Part shown: positions 46,153-58,606 of the stretch, piece by piece | How the letters are laid out: each line of letters opens with the position of its first letter | How positions within the stretch are numbered: position 1 is the first letter of the stretch | Assembly: GCF_033439725.1 (NCBI RefSeq) | Contig: NW_026944387.1 | Span: forward strand, 2,294,001-2,358,000 | Direction of reading: 5' to 3' | DNA: 64,000 nucleotides | From: Neurospora tetraspora | Taxonomy: Eukaryota; Ascomycota; Sordariomycetes; Sordariales; Sordariaceae | The notes under the pieces: model-generated | Told to the model about the DNA's origin: nothing | Databases searched by the model: none | What the model saw: the letters and a program-made list of their open reading frames with translations, nothing else | Program-made: the position numbers and the translations under genes

Positions 46153-46968
46153 GTGGGTCGTTGTTACGTTACCGTTTCCTGGGTGGGGGGGCTTGGTTTG
46201 GGTTTCTTTTCTTCTTGTATGTTTCTGTTAGGATTTTCTGCATGAGTTCTCTTTTATGTTACCGATACCATTCTATGCATCGTCGTCGCTTCTACTACTT
46301 CGCATCGGGTCAGGATGATGGTGATGGTGATGGTGATGGTGATGGTGATGGTGATTTCTGGGGACGTCCGCACAGGGTCGAATGATGGGTGATATCTAGA
46401 TGTGTAGATGCAGGAGCGCAAGCTATGTTTATGGACTTCTTCTGTCTTTCCAGTCCTTGATAAACAATATTCCTGGGCACAGCGAAATTCATAGCGTGAT
46501 AAATGTAAAATCATCTATCTCACCTGAAATCCTTTGCACGATATCTAATGCCTAAAACCTGAAAGCGAAAGATCGGATATGTACAACAACAAAACTTTGA
46601 AGCCCAAGAAAAAGAGCCGAACGATCCGAAGATAGATAAATAAAAAATATGCCGTCACTCGTACCTAACCCTAAAAGATCCCGTGTGTACATCATGCAAT
46701 CATTTCTCTACACCACCACCTCGACCATCGCTTTCAACATCATGATATCAAGTGGAATATCCGGTTGATATCATTCATCTCCGTTGGGATCGAACACTCC
46801 TGTGGAGTTCAAGGATTTTGTTTGCATTCACTTTTTGCAGCGTATACATATCGACATTGCCCACTTCTGAAGGAGCAACAAAAAAAAATTCATCAGAACC
46901 ATGCCATGTTCATTCATCCAAAGGTATCCATTGACATTCATCTAGTCTATGCTATGATATTCAAACAT
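46153..46968. other. Convergent 3' intergenic region with a GGTGAT microsatellite
   Basis: 3' sides of the convergent Rei1-type and lysyl-tRNA synthetase genes. Apart from the hexamer repeat near 46,317-46,352, I see nothing structured. Confidence 0.5.
46317..46352 (+). repeat. (GGTGAT)n microsatellite, about six units
   Basis: Perfect tandem hexamer GGTGAT/GATGGT about six times, noncoding, about 165 bp past the stop of the Rei1-type gene. Confidence 0.9.
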
Positions 46969-49022
<2,054 letters not shown>

Positions 49023-50074
49023 GGTTATGGTGTGTATCGCTGTCCGGGACAAGTTGCGACTTTTCAAAGGGCGGGTTGCAAGGGAGAACGTCTAGTTTTT
49101 TTCTCGAGGCGACACTGGCACTGGTCGCGATTCAATTGACAAACTCGAACCCACAGCGGGGCAATTTTTTCGTCTCAGGGCAGCGCCGTTAACGGGGGAC
49201 GGGAAGGACTGCCCTACAGGCGGCTGGCGGGGTGAGTCAAACGTCAAAGGCACTGTAGGCGGGTAGTACTGACTCTGTTCAAGTGTGGCTCACACGCTCC
49301 CGTCTGTGGCTATTTGCACTGCCACATGTTTACTTGGAAAGGGGGTGCGAGTTGAGTGAGGACTCCTCGTTTTTTCGACAGACACAACGTTTGACTTGCT
49401 CCCGAGAACGATATGCTAATGATATTTGGGTTTTTATGATTGAACGTTGATTCATTATCAAGTAGACGCCGTGCAGCATTAAACCAACCACTTACCGTGA
49501 TCTTCTACCCAAGTGAGCTTTGCAGTTCGTGATGTACGCTTAAAACGAGCATCTTCCCCGCAGGCATGTATCATATGCAATGTTATGTAGTATGCATCAC
49601 AGGGTGGTGATGTAGGATATCATAGAAAACCTGGTTACAGGGTCTGACACGAAGTGAACTTGATGGCGAAGAAAAATGCTTGGATTGGTGGCTTGGATCA
49701 GTTGGATGAGCGAAGAGGAATGGCCCGCCAGGCCAGGTCTAAATACTACTAGAATGGAAGATCAGGGTGAGATGCACCTTCCAAACGTTACAAGTCGCAT
49801 TTAAAGAGAAACGGCCCTTTACCATGAGTAAGCCACAAGGAAAGCAGCACTGTAGAACTTGAACGACACTCCTATTGCTTGTAATAAAACGACAAGATTC
49901 AATAACAGTCATACAGACGTCGTTCGAATACCATAATCCAAGTCCAACGCCATTGTCTTTCCGTGGATGATTGAGACATGATAGAAGGCTCACAAGTCTC
50001 TGAAGCTCTCCAAGTAAAAACCCATCTGACTTCCTAACCGGGCATATCCATCCCTGGCGTAATGAGCGGTGCCT
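49023..50074. other. Intergenic, promoter of the lysyl-tRNA synthetase gene
   Basis: The first 150 bp upstream of the start lie in an otherwise ordinary region. No gene, repeat or RNA was recognised to 50,074. Confidence 0.5.
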
Positions 50075-50368
50075 TTAGAAAGAAAAGGGGATCCAGGAGA
50101 GCAATGAAGCTTTTTCACGGTCTGCCTGGATGGTGGCCTTGAGGCGCTCAGTCTCGGCATCAAGCGCCGCATCAGCGGTCTTAAGATACAACTTGGTCAA
50201 GATCTGCTCTCCAGGAGACTTGGTGGCGGCGGTGGCGGCAGGTTGAACGTGAACTTGATGGGTTTGGATGGGATGGTTCTTGGGGGTCTTGCACGGCGTC
50301 TTTGACCGCGTGGCGTGGCGGCGTCCTTGCATCTTGCGCTTGTCGCGCATGTTTCTCTTGTCGGCCAT
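50075..50368 (-). CDS. Small basic protein, 97 aa, unknown function
   Basis: Frame from MADKRNMRDKRKMQGRRHATRS at 50,368 to SWIPFSF and a stop at 50,075. It is strongly basic in the first half (KRKMQGRRH, KTPCKTPK). A helical, charged second half (LTKLYLKTADAALDAETERLKATIQADREKA) suggests a nucleic-acid- or ribosome-associated small protein, but I recognise no family. The open frame extends upstream to 50,575 without a better start. The chosen ATG sits just after a CTTCTTCTTC-complement tract. It may be real because the helix periodicity is good and codon use is like that of the neighbours. Confidence 0.5.
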   Translation of the reverse strand: MADKRNMRDKRKMQGRRHATRSKTPCKTPKNHPIQTHQVHVQPAATAATKSPGEQILTKLYLKTADAALDAETERLKATIQADREKASLLSWIPFSF

Positions 50369-53300
50369 GATGGCGAGAAGAAGAAGAAGAGGCTTTAGGG
50401 GTCTGATGTGTTGAGAGCACGGTCTGGGAGGAGCGATACTAAAGTCGTTCGTTCGTGTGATGCGTTGTAGCACGCTGATGAAGTGAGCTTGGGCTGGCCG
50501 TGTCTGTTCCCCGTTGTGAACGGTCGGTATTTGTGGAGACGGATGGACGAGACGTAAACGCGATAAAAGTAGCAATATCGAGAGTTGTTGAGTCTGATCG
50601 AGGCACGCAGATGATTTTGGTGGATGAAGAGTGATGAGAGGAATTGGAAATGGATGAAAGCACCTTTTAAGGGACGGGAGACTCCTGTTTAGGTATATAC
50701 TTTGACATTTGAAAACAAACCCTCTGACGCGGAATCAGGAAAGTAGGTAATGTCCGTCCGATATGCCCGCTGCAAGAGGTCAGGCAGGTCGAAGGTATAA
50801 TAAAAAAAAAACCTGCGACGATTGCAGTCCTCAAGCATCAATCATGCCGGCAAATCCTCCCCACTGTCCCTCTCCAAGTCTTGACAAAAACATGAAAGAA
50901 GTGTTCGGCCAAGTCATCGCCTCGAAATCGTACTATCCTCGATGAGCGCCATTAACGATGAGATGGGAGTGAGTTTGTCCAAGCCGGTTACGCAACCACT
51001 GAAAGCACAAACTATATTTCCAGGGAACGTAGGAACCTCAGGAGAACCATGTCCGTGAAAGCAATGAATGCAGCTTTCGAGTAAGAGCTTATTCGTAACT
51101 CATAGCTGCAATGGGTATGCCGCGTGCCTATTAACCACACATATATGCCGGAATCGTTGCTGGTGGTATCTGCCTTTGCAGCATGGCTAGAGCGGTTCTA
51201 ACAGGAACGAGATCTGCTACGCCACGAAGATTGGTAATTCGCCTCTTGATGGTGAACTTTCATCAAAGAACGAAGTCCGAAAACCGCAGTGAGAGTGTCA
51301 GATTCGGGGTCAACGATTTTATATAGTGCAGGAATGCGGAATGCGCTTGCATCTGGTGATGAAACACTACAGAGTTTTTGTTAGTAAAAAGTGCAGATGC
51401 AATGGAAATCAGGCGAAACCTTCTCCGATTTCGGAAAGCATGTTTTTCATGCTCTAAATAAAAGGAGCTGCGTCGGCGGCCATGTAGGAGATGGTCAGTC
51501 GTTTCTGGCCGACAACAGACGTTGCAAGGTGAAAGAGAGAAGTTCCGGAGTGCACCAAGTATTTCGGTGTGTACACCGACACACCGGCTCACCGAAAAAG
51601 ACAAAACGCACAGACCACATGTCTATATCAAACGGGACCTCTCCCCATCACATCGATGACCGATGTTTATCGCCGCCAGCTGCCAATCGTTTTGCTGATT
51701 CACGTCAGGCGCATTGATTCTTCTCATCTGGCAGCTCCAGCGACATCCCAATATTTCTTGTGAGCTATGTGATCATATCGTGCGGACTATCGATTGAAGA
51801 GCGGTGACGATCGATTCGGCTCGTTCGGTAGAAGGAATTGAAGCCAAATGATTGGTAATGGTAGGCTTCATGGAGAAACCCCGAGATAATGGTCACAAGA
51901 GCATTGTGTTGGACTTGGGGCTACAAGAGGACAGGCCGTGCGTATTCCGCACGGATGATTAAAGTGAAGTGAGCTGTCATAGGCAGCAATGATGGTGAGG
52001 AGTCCATAAAAGTCACAGCGTCGAAGAGGTGTCCAACTGTTCAGGCTGATGTTGAGGACAACTCGACATAAAGAAATCAGTTGCTCCGCAAATAAACCGA
52101 ACAGAAAGAGACGGGAGCTTGGCTTGTGAATCGCACCAGTGCCTGGTTGCCCCACTGCGAGAGAAAGCCGAACATTCCTCGGCATTTGAAGGATAATCCC
52201 GTCGCTGACCCGTTGAACTTTTCGACTAGAGGTATGTAGAACGCCGACCAGCAACGTGGGTGGGTGTATTGTATACGTAAAAAGGTTAATTGCTTGATAC
52301 AACGTTTTGCTTGTTTGTGTATAGGTGCTGATGACGCTTGGGAGGATCGAATATGAAAACGGCGAGAATCAGCTAAAAGTAGCTGTCTCTAGAGCTCATA
52401 TGCTCACAGTCCCGCGAATGACCGTGAACACCTGCAGGTGGAAAACAATGTGCCCTCTAATCGGAGACTCCCGTATATGTTATGCCGAAGTTCCATTCCT
52501 CGCATCCTGGGGTTTCTTCGGCTTCCGTCATCGGTCAGCAGTCTTGGTGACTACATACCGACGCTGACGAATTAGCCGTCACAGCTTCGCATGCCATGAA
52601 TCAACCATCGTTGCCTACACTATGAGTTGCTCTCTGAGCCCTTCGGCGCTCTCCAGGCTTCTGTTGTACCCCCACTGTCAGATTGAACAAAGGACGGGAA
52701 CACGGGAGGACTGACGGCGGGAGCTGGAGTCACGATGGTCGACCGGTGGGTGTCTCGTGTGCCTCCACTTCCCCAGGCAAAAGGTACCAAACACTCAAAC
52801 AGCCAATTGTAAATCCAGACCTGCAGGTCGAAAAAGAGACCATGGATAAGTGCAAGGGTCGGTTGCAATTGAGGATCGTGAGAGGAGTCGCCGAGTGGGT
52901 TGCGTTTTTTTAGTGGTTTTTGACAAGCAGAGAGTGGGTCATTGTGGTAATGCAACCGCAAAGCCTTTCCATGCCCCCGCCGCCGACAGCGGGCGCGGCA
53001 ATCACCAACACTCTGGAATTGACATTTATCATCCAACAACCCTCTTTTTGGTATATAATTTGAACCAATTGGCGATCCTTCCTACCTGCTCGACCTGGAC
53101 CCCGCGCGCTGATAACTGCCTGTGCCGCCTCCCGTTGTCGTCGTTTTCTTCCATCTTAAATAAAAAGGGTCCGTTCATCATTCAAGCCATCGCTGTCGCC
53201 CTGCATCTGTGCATACAACACAGTCACACACTTCCCCGTCTGCTTTCAAATCGATTAAAAGTTCAGACCATCCGCCCACCGCCCAACTCGCGCGCCCGTC

Positions 53301-53839
53301 CTGGCTCTTAGTCAAGTCAATTCGGCCACAATACCTGACGCATCGGAGCCGACAACTACCTACAACTACCCAAGGTACCTTAAATATACCCTCGAATCCG
53401 ACTTCGCTGGAAGAACTGTGACCTCTCGAACCGTGCAATTCGCCATTGGAATACACACCAAGACGCATCTTATTCCCGAACACCTTACCGACCTATCCGG
53501 CTTTCGGCAACTGTCTTCTTGCATCAGCACATCCGCCTTGACGGCTTAACCCCCCCGGTCATCTTCGTCAAAACAAGATCCGCCGCCGTCGCTTATACAA
53601 CATCTGGGTCACCCCGCATTGTGGTCCCTCCGTCCCAGCACACTCTCGCCCTGGCCGCTGGATCATCTCGCATCGCATCCACGGCAAGCCGCCTTGAGCG
53701 TCCCATTCCACCCCAGCTGCGTCACCCGTCTCCCGGGACGCATTGCTTTGCGACACCCGACCCTGCCGGTACCTAGTATCGCAATCTACCTAGTCGAACG
53801 AACGACACCTACGAATATCACACATCACAACAGGTCACC
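50369..53839. other. Long intergenic region, including the leader of the NMN adenylyltransferase gene
   Basis: No gene supported. Frames of up to 144 codons (51,868-52,302 minus, 52,620-53,039 minus, 52,850-53,311 plus) lack domains. From about 53,180 to 53,839 the plus strand becomes C/A/T-rich with ACCTAC, CACACATCACAACAGGTCACC, as in long Neurospora leaders, so the transcript probably starts several hundred bases upstream. Confidence 0.5.
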
Positions 53840-55151
53840 ATGTCTTCCCAACCTTCGACGGGCATGGCGACTCCCGTTACCTATCCTCCTCCCGAGCAAG
53901 CCTCGACCGGCAACACCATGGTGCCTTATACCTTTCCCCAGGCCAAGCTGAAGCTCCGGCAGACACAGCCTGGGAGGACACCCTTGGTCCTCGTAGCTTG
54001 CGGCTCTTTCTCCCGTAAGTTCTCGAAGAGCATACGTTATTTCTCCCCAAAGGACTTTATTAACAGTTTCCCTCTTTCCCTGCAGCCATTACATTCCTCC
54101 ACCTTCGCATGTTCGAAATGGCCTCCGACTTTGTCCGATTCAACACCAGCTTTGAAGTCTGCGGCGGCTACCTCTCCCCCGTCAGCGACGCCTACAAGAA
54201 GGCTGGCTTAGCGCCCGGCCATCACCGCGTGGAGATGTGCTCCCGCGCCGTCGAGCAATCATCCTGGCTAATGGTCGACCCCTTCGAGACGGTCAACTGC
54301 GACGAAAACGGCGAGCCCGCTTACGTGCCCACAGCGCGGGTGCTTCGACACTTCGACCACGAAATCAACACCGTGCTGGGCGGCATTGAGGGCACCGATG
54401 GTGTGCGGAGGAAGGCCAAGATTGCGCTTCTTGCTGGCGCGGATTTGGTCATGTCAATGGGTATGAAAGCCTTCTCTCCCACACGTCACCACGGAGTTGG
54501 TGGTTGATATCGCCGTGTATCGTTGCACAACAAGCTGACCCTTTGTACAGGAGAGCCCGGGCTTTGGTCGCCGGTCGACTTGGGAGTCATTCTCGGGGAG
54601 TACGGCGCCTTCATCATTGAGCGCTCGGGAACCGATATCGACGAGGCGCTTGCCACGCTGAGGCAGTACGAAAGTAACATTTGGGTCATCAGCCAGGTGA
54701 TACAAAATGACATCAGGTTCGTCGATCCCGCCAGGAAGGGACCCTTAGGGGACCCTTGTACCACCACACCATCGGGTTGAGCTAGTGGCAATTTGACTGA
54801 CACGCAAAACTTGTCTTACCGCAACATTTAGCTCCACCAAAGTCCGTCTTTTCCTGAAGAAGGATTTGAGCGTGCGATATCTCATTCCTGATCCTGTTGT
54901 TGAGGTATGCCATTATTTGTGTTTCCCCCGCTACTAGCTAGTATGTCGGAATTTTGACCCTAATGATGGTATGTATATAGTACATCGAAGAGCACGGCTT
55001 GTTCCACGACGAACAGTCCAGCAAGAAGAAGAACAACGATTCCTCATCAACAGGAGGAAAGGACAAGGAGAAGGAGAAGCCAACAGTCGCCGACGGGACA
55101 AATACCCCTTCAAGCTCGGCCGAGCAAGTGGGAACGACACAACAGAGCTAG
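53840..55151 (+). CDS. Nicotinamide/nicotinate mononucleotide adenylyltransferase (NMNAT), 319 aa
   Basis: Five exons: 53,840-54,014, 54,086-54,460, 54,551-54,716, 54,832-54,904 and 54,981-55,151. The third intron has an unusual GTTCGT donor, but splicing there is required to make the conserved ISSTKVR. The nucleotidyltransferase fold is clear. Residues 55-65 are the phosphate-binding GSFSPITFLHL, the eukaryotic form of the GxFxPxHxxH motif. Then come YLSPVSDAYKKAGLAP and VEQSSWLMVDPFE. ISSTKVRLFLKKDLSVRYLIPDPVVEYI (about 238-265) carries the second ATP-binding motif. It makes NAD (or deamido-NAD) from NMN/NaMN and ATP. The C-terminal 50 residues are a lysine/serine-rich disordered tail. Orthologous to yeast Nma1/Nma2 by these motifs. 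Confidence 0.94.
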
Positions 55152-56528
55152 ATGCTCGCATGCTGGCCTTCTACGCATGACATGAACAACTTTGTGCTCG
55201 AGGTTATGCCTCCGAGCAGCGTGGCATGACAGCATGAGGCATCTGATTTTCAGGAGGATGATCTGCTCTTTTGGAAATGACGATCAAATCTTAGAAAGAA
55301 AAGTAGAAGAGCGAGATCTTTGATCTTAGAGGAGGAAAGATTTTGACGCGGAGAAAGCGGGTAGATGGCGTTTACGGGTTTTTGGCTTTTTTTTTTCTCG
55401 GGCAATGAATGAACATGAACCTGAAGGTTCAGATCATGGATGGAATGATATTTCTTTACTATAGGTGGAAGAAGGGGGGGTTTCTCTTTGTTGGTTCAAG
55501 CCATTTGGTTCACGCGCGCGCGCTCTCGCCCGCAGTATGGATAGGAAGGGGGAGGGAGGTTTCGTTCACATTAATCATCACATCACTACTCATTGTTGCT
55601 TGGCCCCCCCTTTGGCGTTACGCTCTGGTTGATGAATTAACCTGCTCTCATGATTTTGGATGGTAATCTCACATCAACCACCCCAGTTGTTGTTTTCCAG
55701 CCCAGCTCAGCGTGCGTTGAGAATGATAGATACCCTTTCGCACGTCACGGACCAGCCAGCCCGTACTCTTTGTCCTTTTGATTTTCTCAAAGAGGTACCC
55801 AAGCGAGTTCAGTTGAGATAGCGAGCAAGCCATTCAGCTCCGGGATACCCTTCCTTGTCTACTTCCTTCTTTATGAACTCTAGACAGCAATTCTGGTCTT
55901 CAACAAGATAAAAGTTTAAAGTGTGGAACTCAGCGGCGTTGACTCCAAACATCATCCAAGTGCTGGTCATGATGTACATGCTTTTGCAGATACGTAAAGA
56001 AGGCACGTTGATCCCGACTTGAATTGACCGATTGATGGGAGATGCAGCAAAATCAGATCGCTTTCTCCCTCTCCCTCTCCATCTCCATCTCCATCTCCAT
56101 CTCCATCTCCATCTCCATCTCCATCTCCCGGCTCGCGTCTCAGATTGACATTATCAATACATTGCTGTACATTCAGTTCCCTACCCCCCCTCCAATCTTT
56201 TACATATCTCGACTAGGCAAAGCGACCCAACTCGCAAGGCCTAGGTGCCTAGATGTCTAGGTATGCCCACACCTTACTGGCACTATTGTACTATTCAGAC
56301 CGGTTCAAAGCCCCCCGACCGTAAGGCCCGCGATCTTCGTGGACTCTTGCAGCAATAGTGCCACACACCAATACCCTTCTCCTCACAATATTTTCGGACT
56401 GCAATGCCACGAGCGGAAGGCGGCGGCGGCGGGCCATGCCACCCGAGCAGGCCGGTGTTCCACCCCAAAATCCCCGGCTCTGGGTTGGGAGGCCCGGGAG
56501 ACCGACGTTCAGAAGAGTGAGAAGACTT
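55152..56528. other. Intergenic, with a CATCTC microsatellite, no gene supported
   Basis: 3' regions of the convergent NMNAT and zinc-finger genes. A 65-codon minus frame (55,809-56,006) has a fairly protein-like composition (LVEDQNCCLEFIKKEVDKEG). It is too short and has no recognised relative, so it is not called. The hexamer array is listed separately. Confidence 0.45.
56064..56128 (+). repeat. (CTCCAT)n/(CTCCCT)n hexanucleotide microsatellite
   Basis: Tandem CTCCAT units (about eight to nine) preceded by two CTCCCT variants. Noncoding. Confidence 0.9.
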
Positions 56529-58606
56529 CTAGTCTGTGCTCATCGGCTCGCCTGCTCCATTGCCACTACCACCACCACCACCAGTACCTCCTGTTGAGCC
56601 TTCAGTTTGCCGTTGTGGTTGTTTGTGCGATCGTTGTGGCTCTTCTGTGCCGGCCATTTCGGCGTCTTCGTCGTCTCCCTCCTCCTCGTCCTCCTCGCCA
56701 TCATCTCCTTCCTCGCCCTCCTCACCATCATCACCATCATCCTCATCGTCACTCACAGCTTCTATATCTTCGTCCCTGTCCCTCATCTGCTGCTGAGATT
56801 GTTGTGGAGCTGCGTTTGATGAGCTTGAAGAGTTCCTCGCGGCGTAATCAGCTGCTACCGCTGAGTAGTAGTTTTGAATAGGATTATGCGAGGGGGGACC
56901 ACCACCAGGAACAGACGCGGCTTGAGGAAATTGAGGTTCAGATACAGGCTGGTATACAGGCTGGTGTTGGGGCTGGTGGTGGGACTGGTGGTGCATGCTC
57001 CCATTTTGTTGCACACTCGGAGGCGGCGGCGGCGGCGGCGGCGGTGGTGGTGGCAGCGTTGGCGGCGGTCCAGTTATTTGCGGTCTTTGCTGCTGCTGCT
57101 GCTGTCCTTGGGGAGGTGCCGGTGGGCCTTGCCGACCAGACTGCACCACCTTCTTCCAGCGATCGATAGCCTCCTTACAAACGGTGTTAAGGTCATGATG
57201 GCGACCCTTAGGCTCCATTCCCACGCCAGAGACTTTATGAACGACCATCAGCTCAGACATGTAATCGATCAGCTTCTTCTCGGCGGGGAACGTGGCGGGG
57301 GTCTGCAGCTTGTACTCGCGCGGCTGCTGCAGCATGTTGAGGTGTTCGATCTGCTGCTTGAGGTTGTTGTTCTCCTGCCGGACACGGTGCTGTTCCTCTT
57401 TCAGGGCATTGATCTCCTTTTGTTTGCGGGCCACGCTGCGCGCCAGCTCGAGCTGCCACATCTTTTCGCGGTCGAACTGGCTCAAGGCTTCCCAGACGCC
57501 GAAGGTCTTCTTCAGGTGCTCCGCGACGGATTTTTCAAGGGATTTGTTGATGCTTTCGGAGCGCCGGATGGCTTCTTTGATGTCCACCTTGACGAAGTTA
57601 ACGGGCGGCGGGTAGCTGAGGTCCTCGTTGAAAGCGGTCGTGGCGGCCTTGCAGTTGAGGCGCCATTTCTTGAACTCTTCCTGGAAGTGGTTCTCTAGGG
57701 CTTTGAACTGGTCCCATCCGGGCGGCTGGATGGACCAGGAGGTGGAGGTTGGGTAGAAGGTGGAGGAGAAGATGGTGGGTGGTGGTTCAAGGCATTGGAG
57801 GACGAGTGCAGGGAAATCCAGGGTTAAAGGGTCAAAGTCAAAGGGCATCGAATGTACATCGATATGTAACCTTTCAGATGTATGTTAGCACCATGCCGGA
57901 CTATAAAATGCAAAAGAACAACTTACTTGGCAGCCCTCCAGGAGCCGACGATCTCACGCAAGGCAAGCTCGGCCGCTCTCGCCGTATCCTGGGCATCTTG
58001 AATCAGTTGCCTCGGATCAGGTTGGTGATGCAAAGGCTGTTGGACAAAAGAAGACGTATGCGGTGGCGGCGGTGGTGGTACAGGAGCCAGCGGCCTCGGG
58101 CCATCTGGGAGAGCCTGCCTCTCTTCTGGATGTGAAGCAACGCCGTTGCTTCTTTGGGTTAAGTCAATAACCCCGGTGGCCTCCCAAGGGGTGTTGAAGG
58201 GGTAATTCCTCCCAAACGGCGTTCTCACACTTCCCCGGTTGCTCTGGGTGGCGGCGGGAGTCGGAGCCGGAGATTGGACGACATCGGAGGGGGCAGGACT
58301 GATGCCATCCTTGGAGGGTGCTCCCGGTGTCGCACTGCCGGCAGCAGATGCTGAGGCGTCTCGTCGCCTGGAGGTACCCTTGGTTCTCCTCCTAGTTATC
58401 GTTCCGCGAAGGCGTCTGATAGCCATGACATCGTGAATGCCGTCAGGCTTTTTGGGATTATTAGGTCTGACGTAGAGGTCGAGATGGCGGCCAAGGGAGG
58501 ATGAAGTGAATGGTTGGCCGCACCAAGGGCACTTTTTGTCCTTGACGTGCTTTGGGGTGTTTGGGTTTGACTCAACCGAGAGAGCTGGTGTTTCTGTCTC
58601 GGCCAT
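56529..58606 (-). CDS. Unnamed fungal protein: N-terminal zinc finger, coiled coil, polyproline, acidic tail, 673 aa
   Basis: Two exons (58,606-57,927 and 57,870-56,529). The 56-bp intron has a GTAAGT donor and a CTGAAAG acceptor, and joins ...SWRAAK to LHIDVHSMPFDFDPLTLDFP. Residues 25-45 have a CPWCGQPFTSSSLGRHLDLY zinc-finger-like motif (Cys26, Cys29, His41; fourth ligand unclear). Residues about 45-75 are basic (RRLRGTITRRRTKGTSRRR). The middle is disordered Ser/Pro-rich. A conserved-looking block follows with SWSIQPPGWDQFKALENHFQ and FGVWEALSQFDREKMWQLELAR. A heptad coiled coil (EINALKEEQHRVRQENNNLKQQIEHL), a 12-residue Pro run, Gln/His-rich text and a very acidic DEDDGDDGEEG tail come next. 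I think it is a nuclear regulatory or chromatin-associated protein, but no named family is recognised. Confidence 0.8.

Noticed and set aside
46140-46240. Possible extra 3' intron in the Rei1-type gene (AG|GTGAGT over the stop)
   Set aside because: No CTAAC-type branch site and no sensible extension of the protein beyond a TTAG acceptor.
51868-52302. 144-codon minus-strand frame
   Set aside because: No domain, odd composition, inside the long upstream region of NMNAT.
55809-56006. 65-codon minus-strand frame with protein-like composition
   Set aside because: Too short, no conserved motif that I can name, no leader. Left as a possible small gene only.
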